A stretch of DNA of 64,000 bases from Burhinus oedicnemus (Eukaryota; Chordata; Aves; Charadriiformes; Burhinidae). The stretch covers positions 343,529-407,528 of the forward strand of contig VFFE01007126.1 of assembly GCA_008921705.1 (NCBI GenBank). Direction: 5' to 3'. This document shows, in pieces, positions 12,501 to 24,180 of the stretch (its first letter is position 1; each line of letters starts with the position of its first letter). Both the position numbers and the translations under genes were made by a program. The notes under the pieces were generated by a model that was given only the letters and a program-made list of their open reading frames with translations, did not search any database and was not told the origin of the DNA.

Positions 12501-13593
12501 GATTTTCTTCAAAGTTTAATAAAATCCGCAGGGTCTCCAGGTCTCCTGAAAGTACGTGTGATTTCTATCACCACCACATAAACAGACCGCTTTAATACTC
12601 CTCACTACGCAGTGCGCAGATCACAGGAGCGCAGAGTCTCCGAACTGAGTTTTATTTGCACAAGAGCGCAGGGAATGTTACACAGCACCATTTCTCATAC
12701 GGAGAAGGAGCCAATCTGCACTCCTCGCACACAGATTCGCCACAATTCAAACTTCAGCTGTAATTTGCTGATAGCTTGAGGGTATGGCGTAAAAATTTTA
12801 GAAGTAAACAAACCCAGCGTTCATGAATACAAGGTAGTATTTAGCACCTTTTTAGGAGTACCACGTACAAATGTGGCTCATCCACTTTTTGGAAATCTGC
12901 AGCAAAACATTACAACTCTCCTAATCTTTGTCCCTCGCTTGAAGCAAAACAGCTTTGTGTTGCCTCTAAAAATAGGGAGGGAGTAGTGGGGGATGGGAAG
13001 AGGAGAGAATAATAGGATAAGTGGGAGTGAGAACTGATACACCATACTGGCATGAATTTATAAAAAGACCACGGAATCGTAGTCTTAGACTATGGCTTTC
13101 CTAACGAAGTCAGGCACATTCTCAATTATCAAATAAAAAAAGGTCATCCTGTACTTTTTATTTTGTACATGCACATGCAAAGGAAAAAAGGAAAAGTTTT
13201 GTTTCATCTGTTACCAAAACCATCATTCTGCAGTCAACACTTTTAATGAAATACAGGCCAAAGGATTAGTCAGAGCAGATTCATGGAAAAACAAAGGAAA
13301 TCTGTATGCAAATACACGCCTGTCACAGTAACTAAACCCAAGAATGAATCCTGCTCGAGTACCTCCAAATACTGTCCTACAAGGCTCCCTGCAACGGCTT
13401 CCACTCCCTCCACCTCCACAGCCTGTAGCCACTGCCCTGAAGAAGATAAATGATACTAATACCATCATTAAAGCACTAACTTTAGTATTCTAAATAACAA
13501 ATGCATCAGAAATATAGTCCACGTGTCTTAAAAGTCTTAAGAAGATTCTGTTCATTTTTTTAGGGAAGGGGCAGACAAGGACCTGGCAGGCAA

Positions 13594-13641
13594 GGCTATA
13601 AGGGAAGCTACAGGGGAGGCTACTGGGCTATAGGGAAGGCT
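13594..13641. repeat. degenerate tandem repeat (GGCTATA-GGGAAGGCT)
   Basis: A 16-17 base motif (GGCTATAAGGGAAGCTA, then GGCTATAGGGAAGGCT) occurs at 13594 and again at 13626, a period of about 32. A related GGGGAGGCTACT segment lies between the two. The purine-rich block extends roughly 13560-13650. It looks like a small, worn local duplication. Confidence 0.6.
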
Positions 13642-14183
13642 GCGGCACAGCCATTGCCCAGCTGGGAAGACAAGTTATTTGAAAGCTATGGTGTTACAAA
13701 CAAGCAAAGTAAGTTGACCAGTTGTGCTTGTCGGAGGAAAACTCAGCTGTTGCGATGAGCCAGGAGCTGGCTGACGGAGGGGCATGAGCATGGAGCAGCA
13801 CCGCTGCGGCATCGCAGGCCTGGTCCCAGAGAGGCGGAAGCGGCAACCTATGCCTTCCCATGGCTTAATGTTAGGCCAGTCTCAGATAGGGCTTTGCGCG
13901 AGTAAATATGACTCTAAGAGTTTTTCTCAGAGGGTTATTTTTAAATACGTGACCATACGAGCTTCCTTGGAATAGGAAAAAAGGGGAGGCAAAACTAAAC
14001 AGTCATTACATATATGTTTAAATATAACATTAAAAAAACCACAAGATATTTAAACTGACTAGAAATGTTCACTTTCATTTTAATTTTAAAGTTGGCAATG
14101 GACCTGGACCAAAAAAAGGTTATATTCTGACCAAGATGCAGCAGCGTGGAGTTTCTAAAACCAGTCTTTAAAACAGTTCAGAA

Positions 14184-14234
14184 GGGGGGGGGGGGGGGGG
14201 GNNNNNNNNNNNNNNNNNNNNCCCCCCCCCCCCC
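14184..14234. other. assembly gap (20 N) flanked by poly-G and poly-C
   Basis: Eighteen G (14184-14201) run directly into twenty N (14202-14221), which run directly into thirteen C (14222-14234). Forward-pointing reads ending in G on the left and reverse-pointing reads ending in G (C on this strand) on the right is the pattern expected from dark-cycle poly-G in two-colour sequencing. The homopolymers may therefore be artefacts of contig ends and not genomic. Twenty N may also be a placeholder, so the true gap length is unknown. Confidence 0.9.
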
Positions 14235-14722
14235 AAAAAAAACCCAACCTAAACCAACTCCCCCTTCCCCCAAACCCACCAACAGAAGAAAGACACCTGA
14301 AAGACCCAAACCCAAGTGACACTAGTTAATACTTACAGGTTTACCCATTTTCATGTTTGGCTATTCAATACGTTTTAATTTACTATGTGTACATCTGGAT
14401 TTCTGGAACCGCAGAGCTTCCCTCCACATGGCAGAGCACAAAAATGTTCTGCACTGTCCCAGACTGCTTCCCTTTCTGCTACATACACACTGTATGTTTG
14501 ACATGATCTGATAACTCACTTCTGGTTGTGCAAAATTACTGCAGCTAATGAAGTTTTCGATTGTGTATTAGAGGGGGAAGGAAGAGGTACATCAACTTTT
14601 AACCAAACTCTGTGATACTGTATGAATCTTTCCTACAGTGGCCGCTCTTCAATGATCATTTCAGTTCGAAAGCAGCAATCGTCTTTCTGAGCTTACAGGA
14701 TTTCTCTCAAAGTACACAACTT

Positions 14723-14824
14723 AAAACAAAAAAACAAACAAAAAACCCAACCAAACAAAAAAACCCCAAACAAACAACAAAAAAAACCCAACCAAAAAAC
14801 ATAACCAAAACAAAACCCAAAAAA
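14723..14824 (+). repeat. A+C-only low-complexity tract
   Basis: Seventy-nine consecutive bases (14723-14801) contain only A and C. After a single T, 22 more bases follow the same rule. The units are irregular mixtures of AAAC, CCCAA and CAAA. The 127-codon open frame that spans it (14612-14995, +) is long only because A/C codons cannot form stops; it is Lys/Thr/Pro/Asn-rich and not a gene. Similar, shorter A+C or G+T tracts recur throughout the window. Confidence 0.85.
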
Positions 14825-17800
14825 GAGCATGAGCATTCACACCACAGGTATCATGTGTGCCCTAATCATCCAGAGACAGAACATACCCCTCTGTTACATA
14901 CACTTCTGAGTATCAGCAAGTTCTGTACTTACTCCTACTTGCAATACCCTTGCGGGTCCCAGTTGTGTCCCAGAGCCCTTCATCTCAGGCAGTGAATTTT
15001 GGGTTCCCTCACCCCAAAAAGCTGACAAAAGGCTGAAGGCAACGAACTGACAATGGCAGGGGAATGAAATGAAACATTTAATATTTACAAGAGAAGATTT
15101 GGAGTTCCAACCATAAATTAGCTTTCTTCAGAGTTGTTTTATCCCTTGGCATTTATAACCAGTTACCAGATAACAGGTAATTTGGCATGAGTGCAACTGA
15201 GTATCTGCAGGAGACTAAAGCCATTAAAACCATCTGCAGACAGCAAGTGGAAGTAAGTGATCACAGGGACACTTCTTTCTGCTGTTACCTTTGTAACTTG
15301 AAGAGACGCTGCTTCCTTTCCATCCATATAAAAACTTTTCAATGTTCAACAGAGTTAAGTTATAAAACCATGAGAGGAAAAAGCACAAAAAAGCCCTCAC
15401 AAAATCCCTTAGCACCATCAAAGACAGGTTTCATACGACAATAAGGGTTATCCTCATTCACTTTGTTTCCATGCTAATGTACCCAAAAAAGACCCCAAAT
15501 AAACAGAGCACAGGAGTAGAAAATCAAGCTCTTGAGTTAGGATCTAACTTTGCTTGCCTGAGCAAGTCAGTCTCCTCACATGGATGAATTATAACACATT
15601 TAACCACACATGCACCCTTTTCCAACTGTGCTGCCCTTGGTATTTCACTACAATATTCACTATATTCAACGTTTTGTCTTACTTTCACTGCCCATTGGAT
15701 GCCTGCATGCACCATTTATTGCATTATTCAGAACTGCTCGGTAGCAAGGATTATTTTCCTAAGAGAACTTTCTCTGAAGTTCATCAGTAAGTTGACCTGC
15801 TTCACTTACAGCATCATTTGCGTTTAGGATTAGCATTATGCCTGCTTTCAGCGTGAGCAACAGGCAGTATATAAATGTAGGTGGTTATTATGGAAACTTA
15901 GGCACTTATTTTCCAGAGTACTTAGGAAATATATTTATTTAAACATTCAAAGCACATCATCTCCTGACTCAAAGCACAGCTTCTCCTTGAGAAGACTGAG
16001 CGCTCAGCACTTCTGCAAATCAGCTCAAAACGGAGCAGATGCAAGCAAGACATGTATTTAGTGCCGACCTCCTAAAAAGCTGAGTGACATGCGAGCATCA
16101 CATGGGAAGCGGGTGGCAGTGCCCAGGGCAGAATTCAGTTCTTTACTGCTGCCTTGGTCAGGAGACTATTCTCTGACTGCGGTCCTTGCCCTGTTCCATT
16201 CTCACCATCCATTTTCTCCTACTAGTAAGACAGCAATCCAACAGCACCCCTATGAAGAATGGGTCCATCGTATGTGCTAAACAAAACAAGGGTCCGGTAG
16301 CAAAATTGTACGCAGTGGCAAAGCCGAAGCTTGTGGCATCATGCACAAGCAGCCAGGGAACTGAGCTATGCTTGCACAAATAACCTGGATTTTGGCATTT
16401 CTAACTTCTGGACCACTGGTTTTGCACCTTTAGTATTCTTTCAGTATTTTTGATATGTCATTTATTGTGTTTTGGAAAAAGCAACAGCAACAACAAGAAA
16501 TCATTGCTTGGCATGATGGCTGCAGGCATGATGAAGACACAGCGAGTGAATACCTCACAGTCCCAGAACAGATCTCCAGTGCCTTGAGCTCACAGGGCAA
16601 GCAAAAGCAAGCAAGACACCCACCTTCTAACGTAGGTTCATTTCATAGATACTATGAAGAGCAGAAAGACGGTGAGACTCTAATCTTTGCTTTCATTCCT
16701 AAATAAGACTATTTTCTGAAACTATAAGCCCCTTGCCTCCTCTTCAGCACAGCATGCAGTACCAGCATGGTGGGCTGGACATAACACCTCTCCAGCTCCT
16801 CGACCCAACATGGTTCTCCCTCCCTTCTCCAGCCCCAGCCGCTGGCCTCCTGGCCAAGCACCACATCCCCATCTAGAATAAGAAATTTGAAGGAAAGTGG
16901 GCAGAGCTAATCCATGCAGATAATGCATTTATTTCACAGAAGAAGCTGAGCGAAGCACAAGTATACTTAAGGACAACGTCTTCTGACGTTTCATCTACTG
17001 ACATCAAAGTGTCTTAAAGCTTATACCATGGCCAAGTATGCTTGTTTTTCTCATTGAGACAGGAAAAAAGGCATTACAAAATGAGGGGGTTTTTCCCCCT
17101 CAAAAAAAACCCTGTCAAACTTAACTCCAAAGCATAGTCTACAGAACTGCTAAAAAAAGAACACAATATAGATTTAACAGCAAGAAATTTTCCACTGAAA
17201 AATATAGAACAAGTATTTATTAATTCAGCTTTAGGTAGACATCTACCACAAAAACTTGGTAAAGAGGGAATCAACTGAAAACCAGATTTCATATTCATAT
17301 TGAGATCTGTCAGCATAAATTGTAGATAATATAGTAACATTTTGGCTTAAAATATTACCTCCTCCAACTCTTTGCCCCTTTTATGTGGGTTGTCAGCTTT
17401 ACAGGCAACAGTTTTTTAAGCATTGAGTTTTATTTTTATATATATGTATATGTTTCTACATGTTTATATGTCTTACATAAAAATAGGTTTCTATGTTTTA
17501 TATATATATAAAAAAGACTACAGCCAAAATTTTATTTAAATATTAATAAATCAGACTTTGGGGAAGGGGGATAGGGAAGACTGTTTTATAATTTAAGTAA
17601 AAATAAAGCATCCATTTTGGAAAAACTGCCATTTTATGAAAAACTCAACTAAATGGGAAATATATTAAAAATATACTGCAAAGGCAACTCTGGTTCTTTG
17701 GCATCATATTTGTTGCTGAACTGTTCATTTATGGACTACTAGCACAAGTTTGAATACAAATGTAATGCGTAAATTACACAGCCCCAATTCAAGATGTCTG

Positions 17801-20800
17801 TGAACTAAAAATAATAAATTAATTCAAGCTTCATATGAAGAGCCAGATGTTTATCATGCTGGGGAACTGGGGATTTCATATGACGTTTTCCACCTTCCCT
17901 TTTGGGTTCCCTTAGAAGGAGGCTCACACTATTAATGTGTGTAGTACGCGAACACCTGATCACATTACAGAGCACAGATTAGTAAACCAGAAGATCTATT
18001 GTAATCAGACAATCTTACTACAGGCAGTAAATCTAAAGTAATTTTTGAATTAATCTTTGAAGTAGTACTTTTCTTCATAGAAAGACATCTGATCTTGATT
18101 AAAAATTGCTGTGAAATCCACTCCCATATATGGCAACGTAATGTTCTGCTGTTTTTATCTTTCCTATAAAAACTTGCACCTTTGCTTATGAATTAAAGTT
18201 ATGTAGCCTTCCTGCCCCTGGATATGCTTATAGATTTGTTTGCTTAACTTATGGGCCTGCTATTGCAGAACTGTTTGTTGTGTAGGAAAACAGAGGCAGG
18301 CGAAGGTCATCTCTTGCAACTTTAGCCTTGTCTTTTTTAAGGGAAGTACACCCAGGTTCTCGGCTCTTTCAGCTCTTTTCTGATTCTTTAATCAAAAGAC
18401 CTGAATCAGAGCAGTTCCAATTTATGAGCCCAATTTGCGGGTGCCAGCAAACTAAATAATTACCATACCTTAATATAGAAATTACACAACATCCCGACTA
18501 CTGCAATACATTTTTCCTCTGCTCTATGCTTTCTGTTTACACAATCACATTTGTATTAGTCCTTTTCATACAGATTATTCGGGAACTCCTGCATTCAGCT
18601 GATTATTCACCATCACCCTTCCAACAACCATCTTTGTTATTTTGTTTCTGAATGTAGGCTCCATATTTGACTGTATTCAAATGTACATTTTGTTAGCTTG
18701 TCAAGTGATCCATATGGCTCTGTAGTAGTTGCTTGTTCATCATTTCAAATGCTTTTCTATCATTTGCAGACTTTTTTCATATACAAAGTTCTATTTGGTA
18801 TCACAAATGTCAAAGGTCATATGATCAAATAAGTCACTCTGCTTTCTGCTAAACTGGTTGTTCGATGATTCTCCATTTAGAACATATTAATTAGCCAGTG
18901 TTAATGTAGCAACCATGTATCACTGAGTTTGCCTTGTTCTAATTTCTTAAAATTCTGTGCAATACCAACTCAAACTGTATGGGTCGCAGGGCTATCTAAA
19001 TATTTATCCAGAATGAACAGCAGTCGTGGTTCTAATTATACCTTGAATCCCTGCAGTATCCAAATCCTCATCGCTTACTCTCTCTATATATGTATTTCAC
19101 TGCGCAGAATGACTGGAAGAAACATGGGCAAAATGTGACAGCAGATGTGATTTTATTTATTTATTTAAGACTAGAGTTAGGGAGCTCTTTTACGGAGAAG
19201 AAAGTCCTGATTCCTACTCTTTATTCCCAGGTCTGTTTCCATTTTGTTTTTCAAGGGCTCAGGATTAAAAGAATAAAACAAAAAATATAGTTAAAAATGC
19301 ATAAAGGAACATTATACTGTCCTTGCACAGCTACTGCTGGGGAGAGGAAGGAGCTGGACAGCAACCTCTGCACTTAGTCACCTAAAGTTTATCTGAGCTC
19401 TGTTTCTGGAACTTACTGTATCTTAGCATATTACATGAAAATTACTAATTGTTCCTCCAGATAAAATCAGAGATGATCTTGTCAAATAAACTATATTGGC
19501 TGGCATTAATTATATTGCTGTGTTTTAATTCCGGATTAATCAAGTCCTTGGTCAGCCTTTTTGAGATTGTATCTAAAGTTGGAGTCAGGCTGCTAAGTCG
19601 GGAATAAGCAGCTCATCCTGACCAAGACAATATTAAACTTCTTCCCAGTATATCTAAATTTTCCACATATGAGAAGTTGGGTTGGTGGCGTGTGTGTGTG
19701 GAATAAAAAAGAAAAATCAACATTATCAGTTAGATAGCTCTGCAGATAATCCCATGAAGTTAGGGACAGAGGCTGGCAAGCTAACTCAGTACGCACAGTA
19801 TGCTTACCTACTCTGCTGTTTCATAGCCTGCTGAGCCAGTACAGGAAAGGCAAGTGTTTCATCATCACCTCGTGATACTAAAATATAGGTTTGGGGTTTT
19901 TTAAACCAAAATACAACAGAAATACATTCTTCATTTTCTGTATTATTAATTGCCAAGTTACAGTTTTCTTCTTGGGTTGCTTTGCCTTTTATTTTGTTAC
20001 TTTCTACAATCACAAGCTTCTGATTTAGATTTGTCTTCTCTCCCCCTCCCCACTTTGATTTGTTACTGCCTTAATTCTCTTCATAATGTTGAATGGTTTT
20101 AAACCATCATTTTTCACCCGCAGAGTGTTGGCTTGTTGTTGTGGCTTTTCTAAAGCCATTCTTTTTCAAATCATGTGGCTTACCATTTGTGTATTGCACA
20201 CTTTCTGCAGTGTAAAATAACAAATATACACAAATTTGTGTGCACCTAGCTTTAGATATGTACTTCCCCCCCGCTCAACTGGTTCCGACTTGATCATGCC
20301 TTGAAACTTGCAGCACTTTTAGTCGTGTGTTCAATCTTTCTTTACTTCACACAATGGGATGTACTGCCTTTTATTCAGAGAAGGGTGCAAAACACCTTCC
20401 ATAAGGAAGTTACCATCTCTGTATTTAGAACGCCCAAAGCTACGGTACTGCCAGAGGAAACTTAGTGTGTACTCCTCGGCTTGAAATCTCCCACAATATC
20501 CTCCTCTCTTCTCCTCCTCATCTCTTGGAGGGTCAACCGTTCTCATCTGTAGTGTGACTTTAGCACATCTTCATCTTACACTCTGTCATAAACATTTAAA
20601 ATCATTTCCCTCAGGGTTGTCTGAAAAATCACAGATAATTAATGACACCATTTCTGACAAAGTCAGATGTTCTCAATACACTTAGGCCTGTTTCAGTTTT
20701 CTAATCATGAAATCTTCATGTGAGGTGGGGTTTTTTTTAGTTGTGGTGGTGTTTTGGGGTTTTTGTTGTTTTATTTGTTTTTCAGAGATGCCTTTATGGA

Positions 20801-22559
20801 AGCAAACATTCCTCAGAGTAGACTTTTGGATCAAACATTATTATATTTTCGCTCCCATTTTTCACACAAAAGAATTCACTGAATTTGCAGTACTGCTCAT
20901 CCTTAGCACACTACATTCCAATTTCCTTACACCAAGAGGTGAGGTGAGCCTTAAAAGTCTCCTTTCACCAAGGAACTGAAAAGGAGACAAATTCTCTAAT
21001 GGTCATGGTTTTTTCTAACTACCGTAGCTTCCCACATAAAAGAGTATCAGTCAATAATCTAAAAATTAAAAAAAAAAAAAAATAAAAAGGAAAAAACCCA
21101 AAACAATCTCATTAAGTGCTTTTTGATCTTTGGACTTTTTGTGTTATATAAATTGTTCACTTTCCTAACACAGGAAAAAACCTAATCAGTGTTTCTATAC
21201 ATACTTTTTTTTTCTTCTTTGCTATATATTTATAACCTAGATCAGATGTCCATATACTGGAAACAGCACTCTAAGAAGTCCACAATTCTGTCTCAAGAGA
21301 TGCCTTAACTTGGTCCTTGGCTCATTTCCATCTAGCTGCCTTTTGGGGCAGAAAGTTCACTTCCTTCTCCACCATCTTCATTTTATTGGAACGGAAAGTG
21401 AATTGAATGGAAACAGGAAGATTCCAACCACAACACAAAGGGGGGGAAAAGAAATCTTCTTCAAATGAGAAGCAGAAAGGGGGAAAACTGGAGATTACTT
21501 CAGTTTTTTGCAGCACAAGTTAATCACAGCTGTACTCAAATTAGCGCAGCTACAGAAGTGCCATCTGCCTAGCAGCACGCAGGGCACGAGAACTCCATCG
21601 CTTTGCTCAAATTAAAGGCCAGCAGCGCTCAAGTCCTCCAAAGTAATTTTACTTTGGTTTCAAAGATACATTAAATCCCTAAATTTTGTCCACATTCTCT
21701 GTGGAATGTGGTCATAATTCCCTAAAAACATGGCTGTTTTGGTTTGCTGATGGCATTACTTAGGAACAAAAGTGCTTTGGCTTGGAATGGCTGGCACCCC
21801 GCACCTCTCCTCACCAACTCCAGCATATCTCACCCACCCCAGTCTGCTTCCATCATTGCTCCATGCATAAATATCTGCCATGCATAAAAAGGGCATTATT
21901 AAATTAGTATCATAACCTGTCTCTGACCCACATAACTTAAAAAAAAAACACCACACAACAAAAAACAACAAAACACACCAAGCCAAGACCCCAACTGTAT
22001 TTTCCTCATGAAAGTGAATAAAACAGCAAAGCAGGACAATGAAATAATCTCAGTCCACAGAGATGTAAACAACAGAAGCCATACTGATCCCTCCCATTAA
22101 TTAAGTAGAGAGAAGAAATAAGGAAAAAAATGAAGCTATACTCTCAAAGTAGAAAAAGACTAATTTAAAAAAAGATATTTTATTATAGCAGTTCCGAGAC
22201 ATTTTATACATTTTTAATGTTACTAAAATTTTAACAAAATTGTAGCTAAAAGCAATAAATCTCAGTTTATCACTGTTGCATTTCTGACTGACATAAGAAA
22301 TGCTTTAAACGAAAACCTTTCCAAGGCAGTGACAATGTTAGAAACAGATATCAGATAGTTCTGAGATTTGCTAAAGAGGCTTCGCCCCATCACACAATAA
22401 ATGAGTTCTGAATTAACAGAGAAGACAACACATTTGCAGGCAAAGAAAATTCCACTTCTTTCCAATTATGTAAACAAACAGATAACATTACAAATACGAA
22501 GCAGTATTCTTATGGGAAAAAGAAAACAAACTCCCCATTAAAAAATGCCCTTTGCTAAG
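14825..22559. other. noncoding stretch
   Basis: No gene is recognised. Features seen are AT-rich simple sequence (17437-17515, TATATA-type), a G/T-rich tract (20727-20780) that mirrors the A+C tracts, and several short open frames without domain. A minus-strand segment at 19808-19877 has splice-like borders (donor TAG|GTAAGC) and an open frame, but the product is not recognised and support is weak. 17650-18480 is low in CpG with many TAAT/ATTA cores, which could mark noncoding conserved sequence. That is inference only. Confidence 0.45.
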
Positions 22560-22584
22560 CACTTCTACATATATTGTAGAAGTG
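22560..22584. repeat. perfect 10-bp inverted repeat, 5-base loop
   Basis: CACTTCTACA (22560-22569), a TATAT centre, and TGTAGAAGTG (22575-22584) form an exact palindromic stem. The stem is too short for a microRNA precursor, and the pairing does not extend beyond it. It could be a protein-binding palindrome or chance. Confidence 0.8.
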
Positions 22585-24040
22585 ACCAGCCTACTGATGC
22601 CATTATGCAACCCTTATGTACATATATATGTTGATTTCCATATACAGTGACGAGTGATAAGATATAATCAATTATCTAATTGGTGTCAAGACTCAAAGAA
22701 AAGTCTTGTCCGTGTTCCCAAATAGAGAAAATCAAGACATCAAATCACTTTGCAAAAGAACAGGGATATGAAAGATTTAGATTAGCCTAGCTTCATATAC
22801 CATCTCTGTGATGACAGACTGATGCTTTCCAGAAAGCTGAAGCATCTTCCCCCTACAATTGCACCTAAATGTTTTTTCCACTGTTATATACGGAAAGAAA
22901 ACCTCTCTGATCTGACACCTTGACACAAGTTACTTGAGAAGTCTTGTTAGCAAAAAAATAACACCAAAACACCCATATAAGGGATGTTTCAATCATCCTA
23001 CAGAACAGCTTTTAAAAGTCTACAAAACATTAGCAAATAAATGAATCTGCAAGCCTGTTCTGTATTAACTTTTGTTCTCAATCAACTTTAGTCCATCAAC
23101 TCAGACTAAGCTTTGACTTGATTAATGACAATGTAATGTATCTTGAATGCACCTTTGAAGTCTAAAGTAAAATTAATTTATCAGTTAACATGCACACAAC
23201 GAATTGCTGACCTCCAATAGCCACCTTGTTTTATGCAGAATGCTTAAGGTAAAACTATTTAAAAAAAAAAACAACACACAAAAAACTACCAACCAAAAAA
23301 AAACACAAAAACCCCATGCTTGTCAAACATAGTCATTCAACAAGCACTGTGATGAACAAAGTTTGCTTTCCTACAGGTTTGTGCCATGTGGTTGGTTGCC
23401 TGCGGTCAAATTAAAGCTCTTCCCATGCCCGAGACATTTATGAAATCACCCTAACCTATGCCAACTCCTTTGGGTCTAACGGCTTTTCTTCTTCAGTTCA
23501 GGTACTAATAAAGTCTCTCTCCTTTACTCGACCTTCTGTTGTTATAAACGTCTTTGAGACATTTATTCCTCCTCCCCTTTGAGATATTTGCCAATTGTTA
23601 TTGAAAAGGGCTAATAATTCAAAACTAACAAGTGATGAAACCCTAAGACAGGCAGACAGCCTAATCATAATCCTTGCTTTTAATGCAAAACAAGTTTAAA
23701 CATTGAACTTCTGAGTTTCAAATGGTCATTAAATCCTTTCTAAGAGAAGGGTATCTTGGCACACGGAGAAAGCATAGCACGTTTCATCACATTTGTGTTG
23801 TACTACCCACAGCTCTCAAAAGCTGATGAGAACAGAGAAACTGCACTGAATCACAGAAAGTCTGACATTCTGGAAGCATGCAGTTAAGGCACTACCTTGC
23901 CTGGAAATTAAGAGTGATGCTGGATCTATTACCTGTTTGGACCTAATTAACTCCTTACTAAAACCCTAGCAAAGACAAAGCAATTTTTCTTCAAAAAGTG
24001 CTAAACCTCACAAGTTAATGCTTAAGCTTCCCCCTAGGCT

Positions 24041-24180
24041 TTAACTCCATTAACTAGAGGTGTTAATTAGATTGAGCTAGGTAAATCAATCAGGATCACA
24101 CCTTTAAAGCCTGGACTAGACAAGGCCTAACCCTAATATATATTGAGTGGATAGATTTATTAGCATGCTTATTAGCATAA
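24041..24180. promoter_or_regulatory. candidate developmental enhancer (clustered homeodomain/POU-like sites)
   Basis: Within about 140 bp I see a T-box-like AGGTGTTAA (24058-24066), an overlapping homeodomain core TAATTA (24064-24069), an exact PBX-HOX-type site TGATTGAT on the minus strand (24085-24092), and two exact copies of ATTAGCAT (24159-24166 and 24171-24178; minus strand ATGCTAAT, a variant octamer), spaced 12 bp apart. The stretch has no good open frame. AT-rich DNA yields TAAT cores by chance, so clustering is suggestive only. Cross-species conservation would decide. Confidence 0.25.

Larger units (their letters stand above)
9339..14183. other. noncoding stretch
   Basis: No gene is recognised. 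A candidate plus-strand exon at 9631-9757 with strong splice-like borders is treated as a finding. A short GC-rich segment around 10190-10300 contains several CpGs but no recognisable product. 11446-11464 is a run of 19 A. 12380-12730 has a higher CpG content than its surroundings but no persuasive open frame. The remainder is ordinary AT-rich avian noncoding DNA. Confidence 0.5.

Noticed and set aside
14612..14995. 127-codon plus-strand open frame
   Set aside because: Its length comes from an A+C-only tract that cannot form stop codons; the product is low-complexity Lys/Thr/Pro/Asn.
16455..16706. 83-codon plus-strand frame with a short Gln run
   Set aside because: No domain recognised and no convincing splice or promoter signal; the Gln run comes from a small CAA/CAG repeat.
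19808..19877. Minus-strand 70-base segment with donor TAG|GTAAGC
   Set aside because: The frame is open and looks plausible, but the acceptor tract is weak and there is no recognised product.
22560..22584. Hairpin considered as a microRNA precursor
   Set aside because: The stem is only 10 bp; precursors need about 22 or more paired bases per arm, and no known mature sequence is present.
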